Of a DNA stretch of 64,000 nucleotides, positions 48,701 to 58,019 are shown one piece after another. The stretch is taken from assembly GCA_947568835.1 (NCBI GenBank), contig OX387605.1, positions 25,870,769 through 25,934,768 of the forward strand. Direction: 5' to 3'. The notes beneath the pieces are model-generated. The model saw nothing but the letters and a program-made list of their open reading frames with translations, had not been told where the DNA came from and searched no databases. The number at the start of each line of letters is the position of its first letter. The first letter of the stretch is position 1. This DNA comes from Protonemura montana (taxonomy: Eukaryota > Arthropoda > Insecta > Plecoptera > Nemouridae). A program made the position numbers and the translations under genes.

Positions 48701-51477
48701 ACTTGAAGGGCTTTCATTTGGGCATTTCTATATTTCTATATCAGTTTCAGAATTACTAGGCTCACTAGAAAGGCTGATAAAAGTTCACACGATATTGTGG
48801 CAGTTACTGATACCTCATTGTGCAGGCCTCTCATGCTAAATGTCAATATGCTCGTTCCGAAGTCTTTCATTGCTTGACCCCCTGCGTTAATTACCTTTGG
48901 ATTTGATGACCTCCACGGAGAAGAAGTCACCGTTGACGTTCCTCACGGGCTGCGGGCACGTGATGCCGTTCTCCCCTGCGGATATCAAAATTTCAGCCTG
49001 TTTTTTATAGTGTTAAAGTGTACTGAGTATTGATCGGGTGATGATGAGGATGATGATGATGAGCCTAGAGGGAGTCACCGTAATCTCTGTCGAAACCTGC
49101 GGCTCAATTTTTTCTCTGAAGTATGGTAAAATTTTCAGAACTCGACAAATACCGAGAAAATAGCAGAAATATAATAAATGCTCTCCCACCTTTCACAAAA
49201 GGCCTTCCAGTGAGAGGTCGCCCACCCCGACGCCGACTCGGTCCTGTGCTGCTTAACTTCTGTGTTCCAATAAGAGGTGGTGTATCTAATGGCGAGACAG
49301 AGACAAGGAATTGCTGAGCTCACCGAGATGGAGCATCATCTTCGTCTGCGCGTCGAAGAAGTTGAGCTTTTTGGAGTCGAGCGAGTTGACAATCTTCATG
49401 ATGAAGCCGTGGGTCCAGCTTCCCTCTGGCTGCTTCCCTTTAGCCACCTGGACACGGGACGGGACACAAGCTGTGGTATTTTAAGTGTTTCATAACCTGT
49501 TGCCAATAATTGATTGCTTGTCTTCAATGTTGATCAGCTGACTGGATCCTATGCTCTATCCAGGTTATTTGATATCACCTGGGTGGGTCCTATGCTCTAT
49601 CCAGGTTATTTGAGATCAGCTGACTGGATCCTATGCTCTATCCAGGTTATTTGAGATCAGCTGGCTGGATCCTATGCTCTATCCAGGTTATTTGAGATCA
49701 GCTGGCTGGATCCTATGCTCTATCCAGGTTATGTGAGATCAGCTGGCTGGATCCTATGCTCTATCCAGGTTATTTGATATCACCTGGGTGGGTCCTATGC
49801 TCTATCCAGGTTATTTGAGATCAGCTGACTGGATCCTATGCTCTATCCAGGTTATTTGAGATCAGCTGGCTGGATCCTATGCTCTATCCAGGTTATTTGA
49901 GATCAGCTGGCTGGATCCTATGCTCTATCCAGGTTATGTGAGATCAGCTGGCTGGATCCTATGCTCTATCCAGGTTATTTGAGATCAGCTGGCTGGATCC
50001 TATGCTCTATCCAGGTTATTTGAGATCAGCTGGCTGGATCCTATGCTCTATCCAGGTTATTTGAGATCAGCTGGCTGGATCCTATGCTCTATCCAGGTTA
50101 TTTGAGATCAGCTGGCTGGATCCTATGCTCTATGCAGGTTATTTGAGATCAGCTGACTGGATGCTATGGTCTATCCAGGTTATTTGAGATCAGCTGGCTG
50201 GATCCTATGCTCTATCCAGGTTATTTGAGATCAGCTGGCTGGATCCTATGCTCTATCCAGGTTATTTGAGATCAGCTGGCTGGATCCTATGCTCTATCCA
50301 GGTTATTTGAGATCAGCTGGCTGGATCCTATGCTCTATCCAAGTTAATTGAGATCAGCTGGCTGGATCCTATGCTCTATCCAGGTTAATTGAGATCAGCT
50401 GGCCAGACCAGAATAGGGCAGAAGAGATTGCACCAAACTTGCAAGTGGAGTTCTAAGCACGCTAAGAATAAAAAATGGTAGTCGTCGTTGCAGGTGTCGC
50501 CCTTTGCAAGCGGAAAGAAGAACGCTCTCCACCTAAAATGCAGTGATCGCTTTCAAAACATCTGCAGAGCAGAGTAAATCAGCTCCAATTATCGTGCCGC
50601 CCAAGCAAGGGCAAACTGGTTGCCCTTGCTTGTAATGGGTTTGTTCCTGGTCCTTGCATTCATTGAGTAATTTGTGTTTGCTGTCATTTGCTAATAGTAC
50701 TAGCTTGACTGACGGGTGATTGACGGGTGATTCGCGCCATCTCTGACCCTAACGCAACATATATTAGGGCCGACCTTGACTCAGAGGATCGAAGCCACGT
50801 GATGCGATCTCCGCACAGCTGATGTTATCGACGCGTCGGTCAGTACCCCCCCCCCCCCCCCCCCCCCGTGCTATCGCTCGTGAAGGTAAACACGAGATTC
50901 CGAGCCGAAAATCAATGCTCTTGCAGTGCAGGCGTTGAGCATGCAGGTTTAGCATTCATGCGATGTTATGCGATTGCCATTTCAATGTAAACACAAGCTT
51001 CCTAAACAAACCCATTGAGTTTACAGTCAGATAATACGGGCTTAAATTATTCAAATAAGACCCGGCGAAAGTGTAGATTAAAAATAAAAGCCTCCGTAAT
51101 ACACTTATCAAACAGTAACGTTGCACTAAACCACAAAAACATTGATAATACAAGCTTCAGTTGAGTGCAAAGTTGGATAAATTTAAGTGTTTTAGCCTAA
51201 CAATTGGTGCCCATCTTCCCGTTGCACAGAGTGACCGACGATACGCTTGGTAAGGGTCATTAAAACAGACCGGTTATTTTAAAGTTTGACCTCATGCACT
51301 TTAGGTCTGTACCTTGATGTGATAATTCCGGTCATCATATGAGTTGTGTTCTGCGACGTCAATGTCGACCAGCCCGTAGAGACGTCTCGCCAACTCGACG
51401 ACGTCGTCGATGGAGGTCTGAGGTCTAATGAGCACCCCTGGTTTCAGTACGGCACCCGATGCGTCGTCGTCGTCCAT
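45703..51477 (-). CDS. HYKK: Hydroxylysine kinase-like phosphotransferase (APH/choline kinase fold)
   Basis: Member of the aminoglycoside phosphotransferase-like family; the closest animal member known to me is the GTP-dependent hydroxylysine kinase (AGPHD1/HYKK), which acts in lysine/collagen catabolism. Seven minus-strand exons: 51477-51313, 49447-49324, 48975-48895, 47728-47586, 47273-46983, 46529-46374 and 45903-45703. They sum to 1161 nt, 386 residues, close to the usual length. The N-terminus has ELARRLYGL followed by the conserved SYDDRNYH nucleotide-loop region. The catalytic loop is HGDFNEQN (234-241) and the metal-binding motif is DFGD (263-266). The C-terminal helices fit the family. 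The start is the first ATG; the frame is open upstream but without ATG. Intron 1 contains a 41-bp minisatellite and intron 3 a 5S-derived SINE. The substrate is inferred only from family resemblance. Confidence 0.88.
47963..48664 (+). mobile_element. 5S-derived SINE, four heads (locus 7)
   Basis: In kinase intron 3, antisense to the gene. It starts GTTTGTCGTGTTGGAAACAC, then CGGTCCTCGTGAGATCACCG and AAGTTAAG, a clear 5S segment. There are four 91-bp heads, then the tail, then ACACCACAAATCAATAAA. Confidence 0.9.
49535..50405 (+). repeat. 41-bp minisatellite in kinase intron 1
   Basis: About 21 units of GATCAGCTGGCTGGATCCTA TGCTCTATCCAGGTTATTTGA. Marker variants (GATATCACCTGGGTGGGTCC at 49571 and 49776; TTATGTGAG at about 49730 and 49935) recur exactly 205 bp apart, that is, five units. 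The array lies between exon 2 (49447) and exon 1 (51313). Confidence 0.9.
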
Positions 51478-51805
51478 CGCGCCAGCACTGCGCGCTCCAC
51501 GGCAACATCCTGTAGACTCTAGAAGGCGTCCTCTCGGCAATCAGCACCGACCTCGCTTATCGCTCATCGGTCCAACGGTCGATTGTATCTCTCCCGCGCT
51601 CATTGACTGGCAAAATAGTCTAAAGCTGGAGCTGCTCGTGGATGTGCGCGGTCCACCCAAGGTTTATTTATAGTCTGGCCCAAAGACCCCCTACGTCTAC
51701 AACTGAAGGGTACTCCAAGGAACTCTGATGTAAAGTGAAATATAAACAGTCTTAGTTTGAAAATATATTTAAAAATAAGTTGTGTTTTTTATTGTTATTA
51801 TTATG

Positions 51806-53232
51806 AACACTATAACCGTCTCAAAAATCGATGCCCAAACGGGGACTCGAACCCCGATCTCCACCTGTCGCGGGTGTTGCTCTAACCCATTGAGCTACTT
51901 GGACCCCGATCTCCACCTGTCGCGGGTGTTGCTCTAACCAATTGAGCTACTTGGACCCCGATCTCCACCTGTCGCGGGTGTTGCTCTAACCAATTGAGCT
52001 ACTTGGACCCCGATCTCCACCTGTCGCGGGTGGTGCTCTAACCAATTGAGCTACTTGGACCCCGATCTCCACCTGTCGCGGGTGTTGCTCTAACCAATTG
52101 AGCTTCTTGGACCCCGATCTCCACCTGTCGCGGGTGTTGCTCTCACCAATTGAGCTACTCGAACCCCGATCTCCACCTGTCGCGGGTGTTGCTCTAAGCA
52201 ATTGAGCTACTTGGACCCCGATCTCCACCTGTCGCGGGTGTTGCTCTAACCAATTGAGCTACTTGGACCCCGATCTCCACCTGTCGCGGGTGTTGCTCTA
52301 ACCAATTGAGCTACTTGGACCCCGATCTCCACCTGTCGCGGGTGTTGCTCTAACCAATTGAGCTACTTGGACCCCGATCTCCACCTGTCGCGGGTGTTGC
52401 TCTAACCAATTGAGCTACTTGGACCCCGATCTCCACCTGTCGCGGGTGTTGCTCTAACCAATTGAGGTACTTGGACCCCGATCTCCACCTGTCGCGGGTG
52501 TTGCTCTAACCAATTGAGCTACTTGGACCCCGATCTCCACCTGTCGCGGGTGTTGCTCTAACCAATTGAGCTACTTGGACCCCGATCTCCACCTGTCGTG
52601 GGTGTTGCTCTAACCAATTGAGCTACTTGGACCTCGATCTCCACCTGTCACGGGTGTTGCTCTAACCAATTGAGCTACTTGGACCCCGATCTCCACCTGT
52701 CGCGGGTGTTGCTCTAATCAATTGAGCTACTTGGACCCCGATCTCCACCTGTCGCGGGTGTTGCTCTAATCAATTGAGCTACTTGGACCCCGATCTCCAC
52801 CTGTCGCGGGTGTTGCTCTAACCAATTGAGCTACTTGGACCCCGATCTCCACCTGTCGTGGGTGTTGCTCTAACCAATTGAGCTACTTGGACCCCGATCT
52901 CCACCTGTCACGGGTGTTGCTCTAACCAATTGAGCTACTTGGACCCCGATCTCCACCTGTCGTGGGTGTTGCTCTAATCAATTGAGCTACTTGGACCCCG
53001 ATCTCCACCTGTCGCGGGTGTTGCTCTAACCAATAGAGCTACTTGGACCCCGATCTCCACCTGTCGCGGGTGTTGCTCTAATCAATTGAGCTACTTGGAC
53101 CCCGATCTCCACCTGTCGCGGGTGTTGCTCTAATCAATTGAGCTACTTGGACCACGATCTCCACCTGTCGCGGGTGTTGCTCTAATCAATTGAGCTACTT
53201 GGACCCCGATCTCCACCTGTCGCGGGTGTTGC
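51806..53232 (-). repeat. 52-bp satellite derived from a tRNA-like element
   Basis: A 52-bp unit repeated 27 times, from 51851 to 53232. Read on the minus strand each unit contains TAGCTCAATTGGTTAGAGCA, a textbook tRNA D-arm with pol III A box, then ACACCCGCGACAGGTGGAGA and TCGGGGT. At the 51806-51850 end one copy continues into GGGTTCGAGTCCCCGTTTGG, a T-arm/B box, then TGATGC-type sequence ending ACGGTTATAGTGTTCAT. A tRNA-like sequence whose front 52 bp has been amplified explains the array. Units differ by single bases, for example AACCAATTGAG against AATCAATTGAG. Confidence 0.85.
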
Positions 53233-53639
53233 GATTGGGTCCTCTGACTGTTTGGCTGGTCCGCAGTGACCAACCAAGAGACAGAGAGCCAAGAGAGTTC
53301 ATCGTGTTTCATTGATTCAGTGAAGAAAACTCAGTAAAAAGCGAACAGAACGTGAATGTTCGAGAATGAATTGAGCTGGTCACTGTTCTGTATAAGTGTG
53401 TCTCAGTAGACTTGTCATATGTGAAATGGTGTACACTTTGTTACGCGATAAAGAAATACAATTTGGGTTTAAAACTAGCTGTACCGAGTGATCTCCAGGT
53501 GACGGGTACCTCTCCCATAGCCAAGCGAGATCGAGATACACCTACCGAGAACCGCGAGTACCATACACAACCGTCCCCGAAAGCAACCGAAAGCAACCGA
53601 AAGCAACCGAAAGCAACTGGAAAATAATAATAAAAACTA

Positions 53640-54118
53640 TTAGAAACGCTATCCCTTCACGCAACACCGCAGTTTTCACAATGTCACACTAGATGGCGCT
53701 GGCAGCGATAACGCAACGGACATGAAGTTATCAACGCAAAAACCGTTTTGAAATCTTTGTCTTTAAACTTAAACCAGAACTAAACGGCACATACTTTGTA
53801 AAAATTGCTCCTATGCATCTGAAATAATCTTTGTTCTGGTATATGTGTTATTTTGTTGATTATCTTGTAGTGTGACAGTTGGCACTCGGTTGTGTTCGCT
53901 GTGTGCTGTGTGGTAGGGTTGGATCAAGATCAATGCTACAGCATACTTACCTGGCGTAGGGGTTACCTTGATCATCAAGGAGGTTCCCCCAGGGTGAGGC
54001 TCTTCCATTGCACTACGGTTGGGCTGACCCCTGCGATGATCTCAAATGTAGATTACTCGGGCGCGTAATTTTTGGTAGTCGGGGCTGCGTTCGCGCGGCC
54101 CCGGATAATGTCTTGAAA
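53640..54118 (+). repeat. Left arm of inverted duplication carrying U1
   Basis: About 480 bp that recurs inverted at 55192-55670. Identity is near-complete by eye, with a few substitutions outside the U1 transcript and slight divergence at the ends. The arm holds about 300 bp upstream of U1 and only about 14 bp downstream of it, so the promoter is duplicated and the 3' flank mostly is not. Confidence 0.85.
53943..54104 (+). ncRNA. U1: U1 spliceosomal snRNA, copy 1
   Basis: The transcript starts ATACTTACCTGG, the 5' arm that pairs with 5' splice sites. Conserved U1 blocks follow in order: the stem-loop I segment ending near AAGGAGGTTCCCCCAGGG, GGCTCTTCCATTGCAC of loop II, GGCTGACCCCTGCGATGATC, the Sm site TAATTTTTGG, and the terminal stem-loop around GGGGCTGCGTTCGCGCGGCC. 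The length of about 162 nt is standard. No base differs from copy 2. About 300 bp of upstream DNA is shared with copy 2 and would include the snRNA promoter. Confidence 0.95.
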
Positions 54119-54173
54119 GGTGAATAGTATCTAATGTGCTACAGGAACGGATGTCACGGGATGAGATCGTTAT

Positions 54174-54606
54174 CATCCATGACCAGTTCTGTTCGGGAGA
54201 GAGATTGTAGGGATAAAAGTTGAGCAACACTGCGCTGGGTCAGGTATTGGATGGGTGACCATCATATACATGACCAGTTCTGTTCGGGAGAGAGGTTGGA
54301 GGGATGAAAGTTAGTAAAGCAACTTCACTCGCCTTGCTTATCAACCTCTCGACAGCATGGATTTGTGGAGGAATCCTGTTGTTCGCGTTGTACCGTCCTT
54401 CGGAAAGGAGTTTAAGTAGGTGGTCGCCTTGGTGCTCTTTGACAGGAGTACACACTGCAGTGTTGCCGGTACCGAGTTTTCCCGCCTCCCTTTTAGGCTA
54501 GGTTAGGTCCATCATCATCCACTCATTCACCGACGCTATCAGACCAGTGCCACTTGGCCAGATGTCAAAACAATGCGTCGCTAAACACACGAATTAATCA
54601 ATCAAT
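54174..54606 (+). mobile_element. 5S-derived SINE, truncated (locus 8)
   Basis: Lies between the two U1 arms. The 5' end cuts into a head at about 54174. One complete head starts near 54218, then the tail, which carries a small insertion relative to the others near 54449, and an AATTAATCAATCAATT end. Confidence 0.85.
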
Positions 54607-55191
54607 TATTTGGTAAAATCACCAATGATGCTCGCGATGAAATACGAACAGAATCCAGATGATTTAGCGGAAAGTATCGATTTAAATGAACATTCTGATC
54701 CAGTCAGATATTTATTTGCTTTACAAACGCTGAAAACGTAGAGTCAGGAGGATCCAAAATACAGAAATATTGTTACCTTATCTCGATCCTCTACGACAGT
54801 TTAATTTTTGTTATATATTTCAAACTTGAGAAGCTGGCTGAAGTTGACGTTTCTAAGTCAGCGATTCTACACTCAAGGGGCAATTTTGTGCAAAATAAAA
54901 AAGTACTTAAAAAAAAATGCATCATTCCATTGGCAGTAAGTTATTGTTGATGACTCAGGAGTACCAACTCCATGGCAATAGGAGTTGAGATTGGGTAAAA
55001 CCGGACATAATTTATTTTGAAGTTGGTAGTGAGGGAATCTGGAGACGAAATTAAGAATAATAATTTCACATGCACTGAAATTGCAAATGTTGGCAATACT
55101 CGACCTTACCGAATCAGTAACGCCTGAACATCCGAATCTGTAACTATCGAGCTGTCACAGACTTCAGACAGCTTCGGCGCCACTTTGAAAC

Positions 55192-55670
55192 CAATCAAGA
55201 GTTTATCCGGGGCCGCGCGAACGCAGCCCCGACTACCAAAAATTACGCGCCCGAGTAATCTACATTTGAGATCATCGCAGGGGTCAGCCCAACCGTAGTG
55301 CAATGGAAGAGCCTCACCCTGGGGGAACCTCCTTGATGATCAAGGTAACCCCTACGCCAGGTAAGTATGCTGTAGCATTGATCTTGATCCAACCCTACCA
55401 CACAGCACACAGCGAACACAACCGAGTGCCAACTGTCACACTACAAGATAATCAACAAAATATCACATATACCAGAACAAAGATTATTTCAGATGCATAG
55501 GAGCAATTTTTACAAAGTATGTGCCGTTTAGTTCTGGTTTAAGTTTAAAGACAAAGATTTCAAAACGGTTTTTGCGTTGATAACTTCATGTCCGTTGCGT
55601 TATCGCTGCCAGCGCCATCTAGTGTGACATTGTGAAAACTGCGGTGTAGCGTGAAGTAGCGGCGTTTCGA
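55192..55670 (-). repeat. Right arm of inverted duplication carrying U1
   Basis: Reverse complement of 53640-54118. The roughly 1.07 kb between the arms (54119-55191) holds a 5S-derived SINE at 54174-54606 and about 580 bp in which I see no gene or known repeat. Confidence 0.85.
55207..55368 (-). ncRNA. U1: U1 spliceosomal snRNA, copy 2
   Basis: Read on the minus strand from 55368 this has the same U1 sequence as copy 1: the ACTTACCTG arm, loop II, the Sm site and the 3' stem-loop. By eye the two are identical over the whole transcript. It points toward copy 1 (convergent), about 1.1 kb away. The retained Sm site and 5' arm suggest both are functional genes rather than retro-pseudogenes, as does the shared upstream flank. 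Confidence 0.95.
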
Positions 55671-55679
55671 AAGGTTCCT

Positions 55680-56446
55680 TTGTTTTATTTATTTATTTGT
55701 GTTGTTTAACGACGCACTGTTTTGACAACGTGCCATGCGGCACTGATCTAATGGCGTCGGTGAATGAGAGGATGATGATGAACCTAACCTAGCCTAGAAG
55801 GGAGGAGGGGAAACCCGGTGCCGGCACGTAGCCTACTCCTGTCGAAGAGCACCAAGGGGACCACCGGCTTAACGTCCCTTCCAAAGGACGGTACAACGCG
55901 AACAACAGGATTCCTTCACAAATCCATGCTGTCGAGAGGTTGATAAGCAAGGCGAGTGAAGTTGATGTACTAACTTTCATCTCTCCAACCTCTCTACCGA
56001 ACAGAACTGGTCATGTGTATGATGGTCACTCATCCAATACCTGACACAGCACAGTGTTGCTTAACTTTCATCCCTCCAACCTCTCTCCCGAACAGAACTG
56101 GTCATGTGTATGATGGTCACCCATCCAATACCTGACCCAGCGCAGTGTTGCTTAACTTTCATCCTTCCAACCTCTCTCCCGAACAGAACTGGTCATGTGT
56201 GTGATGGTCACCCATCAAATACCTGACCCAGCACAGTGTTGCTTAACTTTCATCCTTCCAACCTCTCTCCCGAACAGAACTGGTCATGTGTGTGATGGTC
56301 ACCCATCAAATACCTGACCCAGCACAGTGTTGCTTAACTTTCATCCCTCCAACCTCTCTCCTGAACAGAACTGGTCATGTGTATGATGGTCACCCATCAA
56401 ATACCTGACCCAGCACAGTGTTGCTTAACTTCGGTGATCTCATGAA
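55680..56446 (-). mobile_element. 5S-derived SINE, five heads (locus 9)
   Basis: Immediately beyond the right U1 arm. There are five heads at 91-bp spacing between about 55980 and 56440, the outermost having AGATCACCGAAGTTAAGCAA on the minus strand. The tail is at 55680-55979 with a TTTATTTATTT border. Confidence 0.88.
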
Positions 56447-56760
56447 ACATTACTGAGAGTAAGTTTACCATATTTCTGTGTCCGCTCTGTGAGTAGCAAG
56501 ACTTTTAGTTCAGCCGATACAAAATATTACTGAACCAAGATTTGTTCACTGCGTTATAATTATGTTTGCTACACTCTCCGTTGTTAACAAAGGAGGCTGT
56601 GACTAGAGAGGAAAAATCAGCTCGACACTTATAATAGCTACGGAAAAATTAATTACCTTGACTTGGTAATTCTAGATGACTTGATTGTTTTTAGACTCAA
56701 GTCTACTTGATCTAATCTTAGCACTTGTTTCTGTCAATTCTAGTTGTCTCTTGGGCACAG

Positions 56761-57410
56761 GAAACAAAGTCACCTCAGCTGTCATCGATGTCTATGTCAA
56801 AGTGGGGCAACGCTGTCCCCCAAATTAGTGTAACACCCCGTCCCTATGCGTACCGTAATGCGTGCGATGCACTTGACGCATACGTCGCCGATTGGGAAGC
56901 GACGCATGGCCGTGTCGCGACATCGCGACGCCAGAATGCCGTCGTCGGGGACCCCATGGTGACAAGGATTGTCGCCGTGCTCTGGGACGTGATACAAGCG
57001 AGGACACAGACCGTCGACAAAGGTACGTGCCAGACCACTAAAATTAACCCATAAATGCGTCAGCTATTTTGACTGGTGGATTTCGTGAAACGAAAATACT
57101 GCAGGTTTGATTCAAATATACTTTTAGAACAACCGAACAACCGAGTGACCGAGTCAGCATGACATCGTCGTTCGTTTGTGTTGCAGCCATGCGTTGCTTG
57201 AAACTTTCCAACCAGACGATGGAAAAGGTCGCCCGGGAAGCGGGGTCGAAGTCGCCGTCCGAGGATTACCTGGTCCGCGGATCGGGGGACGATGGCTTCA
57301 GCATGAAGAGTATGAGCACCGAGACACTGATCTCTCTGGACCCCTTCGCGTTCTGCGTCAATTGCCTCTACGCCCGATCACACGACGCAGCGCTAAACGA
57401 ACGTCGATGA
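56761..57410 (+). CDS. Unrecognised gene, last two exons
   Basis: Two exons, about 56761-57022 and 57187-57410, join in frame (phase 1, GT-AG) and end with TGA, giving about 161 residues. The first could instead begin at 56744, since there are acceptor-like AG sites at 56743 and 56760. The encoded segment has an Ala-rich helix-like stretch (NACDALDAYVADWEATHG, then DPMVTRIVAVLWDVIQAR). A Ser-rich C-terminus follows, ending DPFAFCVNCLYARSHDAALN plus ERR. GC-rich coding sequence within AT-rich flanks, and clean donor and acceptor sites (AAAG/GTACGTG, GTTGCAG), support real exons. I do not recognise the family. Upstream exons, if any, would have to lie beyond the SINE at 55.7-56.4 kb. The first acceptor lies within a fragment of the foldback repeat family (56693-56730). 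Confidence 0.45.
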
Positions 57411-57576
57411 CCGTTGATGGGATAATTATTTTAGTGCCAGATTTCAAACGTTGGTTTCTGAGATTGATGCTAGGTAGCGCTAGGAATCAACGGCACACAC
57501 CACGTGACCAAAACAGCCAACAACTGTTGTTAGCTCATCGTTCAGAAGCGAAGATTTTAGAAGAATTTCCGTGGAA

Positions 57577-57819
57577 ATGCCAGGAAAACCAAGCGAAGGA
57601 AATGGAATCGAAGAAAATGGGATACCAGCAAATACGGAACATAATTCAGCACCAGTTACGGAAGAAGGTGAGGTAGTTGCAGAAGTGGAGGTGACTCAAA
57701 CAGATCGGCTGAATAAGAAATTGTTGTCCTCCTTTCTGGAACGAATGAATACGGACAACTTGTTTTGTTCTTCAACTAACGAAGAAGAGCCGGCTAAGAC
57801 CGAGCCACAGGATTTTTAA
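57577..57819 (+). CDS. Small acidic protein, single exon, function unknown
   Basis: Open frame from the ATG at 57577 (context GTGGAAATGCCA) to TAA, 80 residues. It is rich in Glu, Asn and Pro, with a disordered-looking first half, then a short amphipathic segment DRLNKKLLSSFLERMNTDN that looks like the only ordered part, then an acidic tail ending EPQDF. Codon use resembles neighbouring TIPIN and the stop is 200 bp upstream of the TIPIN ATG. It could be a complete small conserved animal protein or the last exon of a longer gene. I cannot name the family. Confidence rests on the Kozak-like start and biased composition only. Confidence 0.45.
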   Translation: MPGKPSEGNGIEENGIPANTEHNSAPVTEEGEVVAEVEVTQTDRLNKKLLSSFLERMNTDNLFCSSTNEEEPAKTEPQDF

Positions 57820-58019
57820 GATTTATTTTGTATTTTACATTTACTAATCAAGCTGGTTGTTCGGTAAAGTGGATTTTGTGACAGTTGAAACTGGGCGTCA
57901 CCCTCGGTAGACAGATCAGCTGGTCTGGACAGATGTTATCGAAATTTTCCCGCCGGTTGTCCACGCACTAGAGAAGAGAATTTGTATGATCACTCGGTAG
58001 TTTCTTTTGTTGGGCTAAA

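Noticed and set aside
51850..53232. CRISPR array
   Set aside because: Period 52 bp but no variable spacers; the whole unit repeats, and the setting is an animal genome.
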